Part shown: positions 1 to 9,051 of the stretch, in pieces
How the letters are laid out: each line of letters begins with the position of its first letter
Position numbering within the stretch: position 1 is the stretch's first letter
Assembly (NCBI GenBank): GCA_037178675.1
Contig: JAYMGJ010000642.1
Span: 1-22,778 of the forward strand
Direction of reading: 5' to 3'
DNA: 22,778 nt
From: Scleroderma bovista
Lineage: Eukaryota > Basidiomycota > Agaricomycetes > Boletales > Sclerodermataceae
Position numbers and translations under genes: made by a program
Notes under the pieces: generated by a model
What the model was told of the DNA's origin: nothing
Seen by the model: the letters and a program-made list of their open reading frames with translations, nothing else
Databases searched by the model: none

Positions 1-635
1 ACGCCGCCTCTGCCAGTCGAGCGCAGCGTGAACTCAGAACTACGAGAACGGGAGCGCGAGTGGGTAATGTTGCCTACATCGTCACGCCCCGTGTGGTGCT
101 ATGCGTCCCTGATGTCAGTCTCCCCGATGCGGATGCGGAGGAGGATGACTCACCGTTCTGGCCCCAGCATGCTCCCTCATGACACGCGGGTCATGAATTG
201 ATTCCGCAATGACGTCTTTGCGCGCTAACGGATCGTGTGGGAATCTCCCGGGATCACCAGACGGATCGCGTATATTGTTGGCACCACCTCTTCCTACGAC
301 ATCGGGGAAGAGCTACGGCAACAACGAGTGAGCGCGAGTAAAGAGATGGAGTGGCTAACGTAACTTACACTGTCGGGGTGCGGTACCACTGGATAGCCAC
401 TGGTCCAAATTCCAAATGTTGGGTACGCGGGATCGGGAGACACCATCGGGGCCGTGGGACGCCCACGGAATTGGGAGGAAGGCATCATACTGCCGACTCC
501 AGCTCTTCCGGGGGGTTGCTGTAGAGCAGAACCATCAATGACCCCGTCCAAAAATCCTTTACCGCAAAGACTCACGAAAACGCTCCGTTGTCCTCGACCT
601 AGGAAGCGGTTCTCGCTGTTAGGAGTATCTGCCAT
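1..635 (-). CDS. GRGGAGN-repeat protein (DUF3602/Par32-like), copy A, partial
   Basis: Minus-strand gene cut by the left window edge. Proposed exons are 635-576, 518-369, 312-154 and 98-1, all phase 0 at the three visible introns (57, 56 and 55 nt, GT-AG). The protein starts MADTPNSENR and carries degenerate glycine repeats: GRAGVGSM in exon 2, GRGGANNI in exon 3, GRDDVGNI and then the start of STGRGG in exon 4. All intron positions and the start match copy B at 3229-4264, so the two are paralogues. The frame stays open across every exon, so copy A need not be a pseudogene, but its repeats are more eroded (GRAG, GRDD). The family is known from fungi (yeast Par32, linked to TOR and ammonium-transport regulation). 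That role is family knowledge and is not shown here. The 3' end lies outside the window. Confidence 0.7.
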
Positions 636-945
636 ATTCCAAGATTTTGATCAGTAACCCGGACTAGTATTTGCGGTGGCAGCGATGGTCAAAGACGACG
701 AAGCACGCGCAGTGAAGAAAGTGGTGCGATATGGACTCTGAGGACAAAAAGGGCTGAGAAACCATGGGCTCTTTTAAGTGTGATTCCAGAGTCAGTCGAG
801 TGAAAGAGGGTACATACTCGGCAAATGAATGGACAAGATCCGTCATTGCAATTACCTGGGTCAGCCGTATCTGCGCCGAGGACACAAAGCCCGCGCTGGC
901 CGTGCCCGCCATGGTCAACGTTGTGCATGTCCACGAGTAATCGGA
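636..945. promoter_or_regulatory. Upstream region of copy A, duplicated at 4265-4530
   Basis: This stretch aligns by eye with the upstream region of copy B. Shared blocks include GTGTGATATGGA-like sequence, CAAGATCCGTCATTGC and CCATGGTCAACGTTG. It presumably holds the 5' UTR and proximal promoter of copy A. Similarity fades at about 945. Confidence 0.5.
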
Positions 946-2325
946 GCGTCTGAACGACTATCTGGAACTGGAAATTAGTCATATCTTTTTCGTCGTCCGT
1001 GACTTTGAAGGATTCAGTCTCCAATAGTAATGATTTGGTCCCCGATTAGACACTGATCCAATTGGTATAGTGTTCTCATTGCATGATAAACTGCGAATAT
1101 GGTGATTCTAATCTGCCTATCTTTTCTGGTGGTCGATAATCAATGAACCCGTAAGCTGTTGTCTGGTGACTGTTACTTTCTTACCACTGGCTGTGACGAC
1201 GCTGAAGCTGGGCCAGAGCTGTCGTTGTCGTGGCTGCGCGGGTAGTTGTGGGTGTTGTCGACATCGCATGGCTGTGGTGGCCAGGTGGCATGATCACGGT
1301 GGGGGGCTGTCATCATCGTACTGATCGTGCTGTTGGTGTTGCTTGCTCCACAGGTGATTGTTGTCAACATTTGTCACCGCAGCACTGCCCACGCCCACAG
1401 TCATTGTCATCGATCACAACAGTGGAGGTGTTGGCCATTGTTTGCATTATGACGTCATGCCCTTGGCTACTGAGTTGTTGTGGCCGCCAACCGTCATTGA
1501 AGTGGAGGTGCCAGTGGCTAGTGATGTCATCGCTCGTGACCATTGAGGTGGGCATACAGACCTGAGCACCTGTCTTCAGCCTGTATCTCGTGGTTTCCTT
1601 TGTCTACTCTTTCCTTTACTCTTTGTTACTGTTAGTGCCGGCGAGGTCTTATTTGGCCTGAGCTTGTTTAGCGTAGTCGGCCGTATTTTTATTTCATTTC
1701 ATTTCATCATATACAGAGTTGCAAACGACGCACAAGCTGCGAAGTGATGAATGTCAGAATGGGTTGAATCGGGTCGAGAATGCGAAACTCACCTATGTTG
1801 TAGTAATGGTGCAAAATCCTGCAAGCTGAGCCTGCCAATCAATGGAAAAAGGTCAGCATCGACAACGTAAGTTGATGTACTATAAGCACTGCGAAACGTG
1901 CCAATCAAGGTCCCAAGTCGACGGATCGTCTTCGGATGAGTGGAGGGCGCAGACAACACAACCGCGGCGTGCGTCGAGGGCGAGACAGCTGGCAACAGCG
2001 ATGACAGCCGAAACGGAGGTGATGGTGGTGGCAGACAAAGCGCAACGGGGCAGTGGCTGCCAGAGATAGTAGACAGCAATATGCGTCAAAGCCATGCATT
2101 GTGGAAGAAGTGGCTTACCTGTTGTCCGAGCCACCCGCGAACCATCACTGGCCACTGTGCAGTGTGTCCATACAACATCATTACATGGTGACCGTGACGG
2201 CGACAGTTGTGGTTCTAATCCTCGTCAGGATATCAGGGCGTCTTCACATCGGCACTGATCTTTGTAGGATAAATGCCATAACAGTCACCTAAGTTTTTAC
2301 TGACGGTCCTTATTCTGGTGCAATA
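946..2325. other. Unique 1.4-kb segment between the two halves of the copy A upstream region
   Basis: Similarity to the copy B upstream region stops near 945 and resumes near 2326 (AATAGGAGCTG). In copy B the two halves are almost adjacent (4530 and 4556). Positions 1180-1560 are G/T-rich imperfect triplets resembling 12930-13465. The rest has only short open frames, including one at 1842-2069, with no recognisable protein. I cannot tell insertion in A from deletion in B. I see no clear terminal repeats or target duplication. Confidence 0.45.
1180..1560. repeat. G/T-rich low-complexity triplet region
   Basis: This is imperfect repetition of GTTGTG, GTGGTG and GTCGTC-like units with strong G+T bias on the plus strand. 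It gives rise to spurious open frames (Val/Cys/Trp-rich on plus, Thr/His/Asn-rich on minus). It shares phrases such as GGCTGTCATCATCGT and GGCTGTCATCGTCGT with the similar region near 12980. Confidence 0.6.
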
Positions 2326-2560
2326 GGAGCTGCCTTATCTCGCTCACAGCCACCAACTTGTCAATCAGAAGGGCCCAGGTGCTTTTCTGCCTCACCTCCA
2401 TGATCTCTCCCTGAGAGCCTCGGGCTTGTCCGACAGTGTATATACAGGATCGGACGAGCGACTGTAGTCTGACTGTCTCAGAGAGCCTGGACACTTACAA
2501 GCAGGTGGCTCGACCCCGTCTCGAAACTGTCTCGTGGTATGACGCGTCCAAGCAGGGCAG
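2326..2560. repeat. Distal duplicated block, copy A (pairs with 4556-4765)
   Basis: Shared landmarks, in the same order as in 4556-4765, are AATAGGAGCTG, CCCAGGTGC, TCACCTCCA, CCCTGAGAG, a TATA-like stretch, CTGGACACTTACA, GCAGGTGGC and TCTCGAAACTG. On the minus strand both copies read PPACK followed by GTAAGTGTCC, a good splice-donor match, so a conserved (possibly untranslated) upstream exon is possible. Confidence 0.55.
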
Positions 2561-3228
2561 TTGCCCAGACTACCCCCCGAAGTATAGTCTGTGTGCGAAG
2601 AGAGGTATCCCGGGCGGTCAAATCTGTTTGTCGTGTCCGTCGGACGCCCCTCTCCTAAGATCGGGGCCGCGTACAGTACACACAGGGACAGGTAAAGGGG
2701 CGGGTTTGGGCGTGCGGTTTCGAGCCTGCGAAAACTCTCGTAAACCGCTACCCCGACCGCCGCCCTTCCGGGGCTGTTTAGGTGAACTACCATCTACCAC
2801 ATACGAGGGGAGTAGGCCGAAGGGTGTGAGCTGGCAGCGACCCGACGCAAGGATGGTCTGAAAAACTGGGCGAAGGCGGGTGGGGACAAGGAGGCTTCTT
2901 TGTCAGCGAAGCCCCACAGGCCAGCCGGGCGAGAATGTCCCTTTCGGGAGCACGCCAGCACCGATCCTCTCTTGCCATACCGCTGAGGGTATGGCACAGA
3001 TGCCAATTTGCAGACTCATGAAGTGAAATATCAATAATCAAATAAGATGGTAGGAAATGACCAAAAAGGTAGGGTACAATAAGACCAGGTTAGTACGTCA
3101 ACGAACAGAGATACATATACAGCTGAGGTGGGATAAAGGGGGATTCGAACAGATTTTTTTCCTATGTATTATAGCATGCGCAGTCCAAAATTTCCCGTGA
3201 CATAGTTCGCTCCTGAGGGACCCCCCCC
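2561..3228. other. Intergenic region with a perfect hairpin; no gene recognised
   Basis: GC-rich stretch between the duplicated upstream block of copy A and the stop codon of copy B. Several open frames exist on both strands (for example 2436-2861 plus and 2392-2793 minus), but none resembles a known protein. A perfect 9-bp inverted repeat lies at 2973-2996. It presumably includes the 3' UTR of copy B. Confidence 0.4.
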
Positions 3229-4264
3229 CTACTGTCCCACACCAGCCTGTCCATGCGGCGGGTGCGATCCCGGATGCGCCATCTTGTTCCACAGCGCGGC
3301 AACACCGTGCGGCTTCTCCTTGCTCGGGTCACGCGACCCAGGCGCGCGCGGCTGGGACGGGGAGCGGATATTGCCCGAGCCGCCGCGTCCGGAAGACTCG
3401 TATTCGCCGGTGTGGTGGTGGACGTGCTCGACGTCGGGGCCGTGGGCGTCTGTCAGATTCGCGACACCTCCTCGGCCGGTGGAGTGACTGTTCGGATATA
3501 AGAAAACGTTTTAGCAACACTGATACGTATGTAGCAAATCAAAATGGAAAACTGACATTCCCCCGACGTGTCCATGGCAATGCCTCTTGCGTTCTTCCTG
3601 ATCAAGAACGACCTCCGTGCTGGGCCGGGTCTCGCCCGAGAGCATATTGCCAGCACCGCCTCTGCCCGTCGAGTGCAGCGTGACCACAGGACCACGAGAG
3701 CGAGAACGCGAACGGGTGATGTTGCCTACACCGCCACGTCCCGTGTGGTGCTGTGCGTCCCCCCGATGAGTCAGTCCGTCAGTGTCCCTGATCGGCAACT
3801 CACCACCTCTTCGGCCGCAGCATGTTCCCTGAGGATACGTTGCTCATAGGGCGATTCCGCAACGAGGTCTTCGTGAACGGACGGAACGGAGGGATCGTGT
3901 GGGAATCTCGCGGGATCCCGAGACGGAGAGCGCATATTGCCGGCACCGCCCCTTCCCACAGAGTAGACCTACAGCGAGCAGAACGAGTGAGCGCGAGTTG
4001 AAGAGAGTAGCTGATGTCAACATACCCTGTCTGGGTGTACAGCGGGCTCGCGTCCACGGGTTTGGGAGATGTCGTCGGGGCCGTCGAACGGACGAGGCTC
4101 ACGGGATAGGGAGGCACGCCTGATATTGCCGGCTCCACCTCTTCCGGAGGATTGCTAGAGAGCAGAACGGATCAATGGCCAATCCTTTATCGCAAAAGAT
4201 AACCCACAAAGACGTCCCGTCCTCGAGACAGGGAGCGGTTGTCGCTGTTAGGAGTATCTGCCAT
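3229..4264 (-). CDS. GRGGAGN-repeat protein (DUF3602/Par32-like), copy B, complete
   Basis: Five-exon minus-strand gene. Exons are 4264-4208, 4154-4026, 3968-3804, 3750-3557 and 3487-3229; introns of 53, 57, 53 and 69 nt are all GT-AG and phase-consistent. The product is 267 aa. It contains six copies of the family motif: GRGGAGNI (23-30), GRGGAGNM (67-74), GRGGVGNI (121-128), GRGGAGNM (146-153), GRGGVANL (186-193) and GRGGSGNI (215-222). There is an RSRSRSR stretch near residues 130-136 and no membrane segment, so it is probably a disordered regulatory protein. The start MADTPNSDNR was chosen because it is conserved in copy A. The frame is open further upstream to 4480, but copy A has stops there. 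Function in this fungus is unknown; yeast Par32 is phosphorylated after TOR inhibition (family knowledge). Confidence 0.85.
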
Positions 4265-4555
4265 ATGCGATGAGTAATAACCCTTGCGGTCGAAGATCAA
4301 AGACGACGAAGCAAGCAGCAGAGAGAAGAGTGGTGTGATATGGAAGTGAGGACAAAGAGCCAAGAAAGCCTGAGCCTCTTTAAAGGTGTGACGCCAGACA
4401 AGATCCGTCATCGCTGTCAGCTGTGTCTGCCCTGAGGACACAAAAATGGATAAGGGCCGGCTACAGAGCGTGCCCGCCAACTGCCATGGTCAACGTTGAG
4501 CACGTCCACGACATGGGAGTGCGAGTAAGCGTATAAGCTGGGACTATGTGTAAAT

Positions 4556-4765
4556 AGGAGCTGTCTTATCGCTGACAGCTGGCTAGCCTCTACTAGCGAG
4601 AGCTTATCAGCGTTCAGGCTCAGCGCAAGCGCCCCAGGTGCCTATCCGCGTCACCTCCAAAAAGCTTGTTATCTCCCCCTGAGAGGGTATAAAGGATGGG
4701 ACTAGTCTGATCCTGGACACTTACACGCAGGTGGCGACTCTGTCTCGAAACTGGCCCGTGGGACG
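4556..4765. repeat. Distal duplicated block, copy B (pairs with 2326-2560)
   Basis: Same ordered landmarks as 2326-2560, including AATAGGAGCTG, CCCAGGTGC, CCCTGAGAG, CTGGACACTTACA, CAGGTGGC and TCTCGAAACTG. It lies directly beyond the promoter of copy B, whereas copy A has about 1.4 kb inserted before its counterpart. Confidence 0.55.
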
Positions 4766-5016
4766 TGGCCGTCCTCTACTACGACGCGTCCAAGTCTCGC
4801 CGCGATCGCAGACACCTGCTGCGAGAACGATCGGCTGCGACTGGGGCTGCGACTGCCATTATCGATCGAGTTGAACGCCATCAGGGGACTGTAGTAATTC
4901 TTCGCGTTTTTGGGAGCGGGACAGTAAGTGAGCGCAGGGAGACGAAGGACTGACGGGGACAGAGACACGGTTTTATGTTCACGCATAGCGGTCTTAAACA
5001 AACGGGGTGGGGGTGT

Positions 5017-5060
5017 CCAAATCCCAAAGGTAATAGGCTAATTTTACTTTGGGAGTTTGG
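5017..5060. repeat. Imperfect inverted repeat (17-bp arms, 10-nt loop)
   Basis: Arms CCAAATCCCAAAGGTAA (5017-5033) and TTACTTTGGGAGTTTGG (5044-5060) are reverse complements apart from one substitution-like and one offset position. No role is visible. Confidence 0.6.
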
Positions 5061-5302
5061 AACGTGCCCATTTTCGCAAAAATGGTCCGCTCGTGCGTGA
5101 TGCAGCTTTGCAAATTCCATCCTCGCACGGCGGCCCCTCCCTGCAGAAGAACGTCCTGTTCTCTACTACTAGGACGACGCTTCTTACGCGCTGGCAGGGG
5201 AACTGCATCCGTGCTCGCAAAAGGGGGTGGACTCGAGCTGAGATCCGTTCTGCAAAGATGATCCGAGACGACCACTCGATCCGAGACAATCCCCATGCAA
5301 TG

Positions 5303-5368
5303 GTGAGACCACACAACATTGAATCCAAATGACACAACCGTCACACGAGATTGTGAGACCACACAACA
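5303..5368. repeat. Direct repeat of GTGAGACCACACAACA, 50-bp period
   Basis: The 16-bp word occurs at 5303-5318 and 5353-5368. It lies just downstream of the Ies2 stop codon (5413, minus strand), so it would fall in that gene's 3' UTR or terminator. Confidence 0.6.
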
Positions 5369-5412
5369 CCTCGCAGTTGTTCTCCTAGGTCACTAGAACT
5401 AAAGGGGGTATG

Positions 5413-6633
5413 CTATACCGTCTGGCGTTCAAGAAGCTTCAAATGATCTATCCCACACGCACCCTTCTGCCACTCCTTCACCAGCCGATACTTCCGGTCC
5501 CGTCTACACCCACTCACGTCACAGATGGCCTTCATCGCTACAGGCGCGTTCACCTGACCACCCACCTGGGCCTGGATGTTTGGCGGAAGGGCACACACAG
5601 GAACAGAAAACATCAGTCTCATCCTCATCTCCCCTGGTTCAGTCACCATCCCCTCGACAGGTGGCCTGGTGGTCGAGATCCACCTGTACATAGTAGGTGT
5701 GATTTCGACAGCCTCTTGCACATCCCCGTCTAATGGCGGCGGTGACCCGTCACGTGTTGACGCGACCACGGCAGGCGTGACTGAGACTGGCGTCCGATCG
5801 TCCGCAGTTGACAGAACGTTACGTTTATTCTTTGACTTGGACTGCTTCTTCAACAGGCGGTTGATGGTTTCCATCTACTCGTATGTCCGTGTATGCGTGC
5901 GAGCCAAATCATGATGGGGGTTGGCAAGCTAGACTATCCGGAGAATGGGGAAAAAAGGACCGACCTTTTCGTCTTCGAGTTTCTTTTCAGAAAGGTTCCT
6001 TCGCTTGCGAGCGGTCTCTTCTCGCCGGAGTGCAATTTCCTCTTCCGTTAGCTGTTTCTTCTTTCTCGACGACTCTGCTGTGTAGCGCGTTAGAAAACGA
6101 GTAGCTGTTTAAAACGGGACCTGTCTGCCATACACAATGAAACGTGAGATGAGTCAACTACGCTGGCCAACACAGCTTGGCGAGAGGTCATTGGCCGCGT
6201 AGATCCCCCAACCACCTCATCATCGTCCTCTGATTCAACATAGTCATCTGAAAACCCATACTCAGCAAACGGATATCAAGACAATTACCACCGTACCCTT
6301 GGATATACCGCGGCGAAAGGGTGGTTGGCTCTGTCCTTCCCCACTCGGAGTCGACGCAGCCCTGCTCGATGGTTCGTTCGGACTGAGTATCTGGGGTAGC
6401 TTTAGTTTGATCTTGAGACGCGGTCGTGACGGGGACGGCGGCGGGGTGAGTTCTTCCGATTCCACGTCTAGAGGGTCCTGTGGGGGGCAAAAGTTGGCGC
6501 GGTCAGCGTGGCGGGAGAGGGACAGAAAACGAACCTCGTCGCCTTCGTCAGGCTCGACATCATTATCGTCATCTCGCTCCTCCTCATCCGCCTTGGTATC
6601 GACAGCCATGTCAACGTCCGACTCATACGCCAT
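5413..6633 (-). CDS. IES2: INO80 chromatin-remodelling complex subunit Ies2-like (PAPA-1 domain)
   Basis: Five-exon minus-strand gene. Exons are 6633-6535, 6477-6309, 6247-6134, 6077-5965 and 5874-5413; introns of 57, 61, 56 and 90 nt are GT-AG and phase-consistent. The product is 318 aa. An acidic N-terminus (residues 1-45) is followed by a basic RLKIKLKLP strip. Next comes the conserved MTSRQAVLASVVDSSHVSL segment, then a charged helical stretch (RREETARKRRNLSEKKLEDE) running into ETINRLLKKQS near residue 170, as in PAPA-1/Ies2 proteins. The C-terminus has the usual zinc-finger-like end: C283, C288 (CDVSGC), KYRLV, then GACG with C305, and H309. Ies2 works in the nucleus in INO80 nucleosome remodelling (family knowledge). 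The donor of intron 3 (GTATGG at 6133) was chosen because it alone keeps phase. The gene is divergent from the small membrane protein at 6871. Confidence 0.9.
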
Positions 6634-6870
6634 GTCTATGATAATATGATGGGTGTCGATGTGGTAGAGTCAGCCGCGAGTCGTCAGGGCCTGGTAGCTG
6701 TGAGAGACGAGAGACGCACCGCTCGCATTTTCATCCGTCAGTCCGCCAAGTTCTTCCTCGGACATTATTCTTTTTTTCGACTCCAACTTCAGGCGCAGTC
6801 GGGCCCCCGCTTTTCAAACTCCGCCCATCCACTTCTTCACTCTCACTCACCGTCCTCGTCCTCGTCGTCG
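6634..6870. promoter_or_regulatory. Shared divergent promoter region
   Basis: Only 237 bp separate the start codons of the Ies2-like gene (minus) and the small membrane protein (plus), so both promoters must lie or overlap here. No clear TATA box is visible. A T-rich tract sits at about 6769-6778 and a C/T-rich run (CGTCCTCGTCCTCGTCG) directly precedes the plus-strand ATG. Confidence 0.5.
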
Positions 6871-7268
6871 ATGCCAGCTGCCAAGTACCAGCGCCTCCCC
6901 ACATCCCCACGCGATGCGGACGACGCGGACGCAGCGTCTACGCGTGCTCGACCCATCGATCCCCGCTTCGACAGACCCCCACCCGCCGCCTGGAAACGCA
7001 TCGCGCTCATTCTATTCATCATCTTCCTTTTCTGGCTCTCGTACGCCATCAGACCGTCTAAACAGAACGCAACACCGGAGGTTATTTATGCTTCTCGGTG
7101 CGTCTGAATACCATGCGTTTTTTTTTTCCCCCCGCGGGATTATCCACTCGTGTGTGGGGGTGTAGGTATTCAAAGGAGTTCAAGTATCGGCCGGCTGCGA
7201 GTCCTGTTATCACTGAGCGGCTTAAGGACGGGAGGGTGAGGCTGAGAGGGGCGTATCCTTCGACGTGA
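6871..7268 (+). CDS. Small single-pass membrane protein, conserved-looking, function unknown
   Basis: Two exons, 6871-7097 and 7166-7268, with a 68-nt GT-AG intron (GTGCGT...TGTAG) in phase 2. The product is 109 aa. The N-terminus (1-42) is hydrophilic and proline-rich. One strong hydrophobic helix follows at about residues 44-60 (IALILFIIFLFWLSYAI), flanked by K42-R43 and R61. The tail is basic and compact (YSKEFKYRPAASPVITERLK, then RGAYPST). The start at 6871 was preferred over an in-frame ATG at 6508, which would overlap the divergent Ies2 gene. I have the impression of similar short proteins in other basidiomycetes but cannot name a family. It is likely an endomembrane protein, by inference only. 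Confidence 0.72.
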
Positions 7269-7949
7269 TCCCCCGCTGCGGGAACATTCTGGTTCGTTGC
7301 GTTTTTTGGATTTTGGGTTGGGCACGATGCTCAGTTACTTGGTACATGGTAAGATACCTCTCCTTTATGCATTCGTTGTGGATCGAGTCGTCGCTCATAC
7401 GTGTCAGAAATGGTGGGGATAGGGTCTCTCTTATGAACTCCCCCAAATCTCGTCATCATCATCGACCGCGTCTGATATATTATATATATTTTTCATCCTT
7501 ACATTCATTCATTCATGTTCACATTCACAAAGCACTGTTCTCTAATAATCATCCAGCGGAGTCCCGCCGCCGCCATCGGTACTTTGGCCCGTTGCGTCAT
7601 GCGTACCATGAGGCACTTTGGCGCCTCGTTCCGTCGACCCGCGGTGGTTCCTGCCAGCATGCGCTGTGCGTTCACAGCTGTGATTCGTCGAGTCGGGGCT
7701 AACGCGAACGAGCGACTCACTGCATTTGGGGTTTCGGAGTGATCTCCCGGATAACTATAAGCGGCAAGCTCGAGTGGTTTGAAATTCGGGGTGCGCCACT
7801 CCACTCAGTACAATACTCTTTTACCACCATTCACCCTGCACATTCACGACATGAATTACTGTACCCTATGCTGCTCATAATATCCATATAGTATCGTCGG
7901 AGCACTCTACTCTGTCAATCAACGCATATAGCAAAGGACTAACCTCGGA
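7269..7949. other. Intergenic region with an unresolved GC-rich island
   Basis: 7269-7500 is AT-rich 3' flank. 7555-7745 is noticeably GC-richer and open on both strands (minus 7804-7505 and plus 7515-7742), but no splice model joins the frames convincingly and no family is recognisable. A TATATTATATATAT stretch sits near 7474-7490. Confidence 0.35.
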
Positions 7950-9051
7950 ATGGAAAGAAGCTCCACTGGACGGCAACGGACAATCCCACGGCATGAGTCG
8001 GAAGGACACCTGATGATAGTTTTGGTCTTCACAGCTTGGCACTGGCACTGGTAGATATTCCTATCAAGGATGCTGTAAGGGATGGCGAAATCATTGAACA
8101 AGCTTCAAGTTCTCGAATTCAGCGATTTCTGGACAAGCAATGTGTCTCTGATGAGCTGCTATGGGAAGAGCTGCGATTGCACACAGTGAGAATGTATATA
8201 CGGCGCGCCGTACTGTGTGCTCGCAGTAAGCTAGAAGTGATGAACCTGTGGATCAGACCCAGTCGTGTGGACGTGCATGTGACGCTCCTGGATATGCATT
8301 GGGGGTTTCAGGCGGTTCAGTAAGTGACTTGGCGTGTGCGGTAGAAGCACCTTCTTGCTTGGACATCAATTGTGTCAAGTTCTGTGGACTCAGTTGATGA
8401 ACGAGTGACTATCTTCCTCTGCCAGGGGTCTGGATTGGAATGGAAATAGATTGGCTGACTACATACGCGCTCAGGTACAAACAGATGTCATAAATACCTC
8501 GTCAGCCCGCAGAGTGAGAGAGAGAGAAATGGCTACATACATAAGCAAACTCGGGAAGCGACGGTGGTGACAACAGCACAACAAGCACAGCAGCATCGAC
8601 TGAGAGTGAGTCGAGGAAGCACAGCGGCTAAGAAATTCAGCACGCGTGTCAAGACCAGCGATTGCAAAATGAAAACTTGTCGTATGGGCCACCCATACAT
8701 CCTTCAGAGCGTCCATACTGGGTCGTTGGACGTAGGCGGCGATGCGAAAGGATCAGATTTGTACCTGCAAATGTCAGCACAGCTCGAGAACGCGGCGAAA
8801 CGGCTTGCCTGGGATATGTGCGTGCCACGCAGTGAGCCGGAAACCATTCAAATAGTCCCATAGACCCAAGCGTTGACAGGGAAGAATTAAAATTGCACCT
8901 AGAAATGTCAGTCGAGCGCTGGAGATCAAGAACGCTTTGGTCGATGCGGAGCTTTCAAAAGGAATGGAAAATCTTTCTGTCGACTGCTGAAGAGTCGCGC
9001 ACCATCTCTATATCTGGGTCCGTTTTTGTTACAGATGCGGCAGTGTCATAG
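7950..9051 (+). CDS. Unrecognised five-exon gene, hypothetical protein
   Basis: Proposed exons are 7950-7996, 8035-8319, 8426-8474, 8513-8817 and 8880-9051, giving 285 aa. The strongest parts are exon 2 (285 nt open, GTAAGT donor), exon 4 (305 nt open) and the exon 4-5 junction: a 62-nt intron GTGCGT...GACAG restoring frame exactly. The first and third introns would be only 38 nt and are less certain, as is the ATG at 7950. The protein is hydrophilic, charged and probably helical, with Trp-rich segments (ERWRSRTLWSMRSFQKEWK) and no signal peptide or membrane segment. Similar short phrases recur (LYLQMSAQLE, LHLEMSVERW). I do not recognise a family. Confidence 0.5.

Larger units (their letters stand above)
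4265..5412. other. Intergenic region: duplicated upstream block, hairpins and a 16-bp direct repeat
   Basis: 4265-4530 and 4556-4765 match the copy A upstream region. A TATA-like GGTATAAAGG lies at about 4686-4695. Beyond 4800 I see short open frames on both strands but no recognisable protein. Inverted repeats lie at 5017-5060 and 5068-5085, and a 16-bp direct repeat at 5303-5318 and 5353-5368. Confidence 0.45.

Noticed and set aside
2392..2861. Overlapping open frames of 133 and 141 codons on opposite strands
   Set aside because: Proline/arginine-rich and GC-driven; only a short stretch is shared with the duplicated block at 4556-4765, and no family is recognisable.
3110..3165. tRNA-like T-arm on the minus strand (TCTGTTCGAATCCCCC)
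   Set aside because: No acceptor, D or anticodon stem pairs with it within tRNA distance; the T-loop resemblance alone is not enough.
5303..5368. CR-type repeat array (possible CRISPR)
   Set aside because: Only two 16-bp copies, in eukaryotic sequence; not an array.
6508..6870. N-terminal extension of the small membrane protein from an ATG at 6508
   Set aside because: It overlaps exons of the divergent Ies2 gene and its sequence is low quality; the ATG at 6871 gives a compact normal protein.
7505..7804. 99-codon minus-strand frame starting MEWRTPNFKP
   Set aside because: No splice path links it to the other coding-like minus frame ending GGGGTPLDDY, and phases conflict; left as an unresolved GC-rich island.
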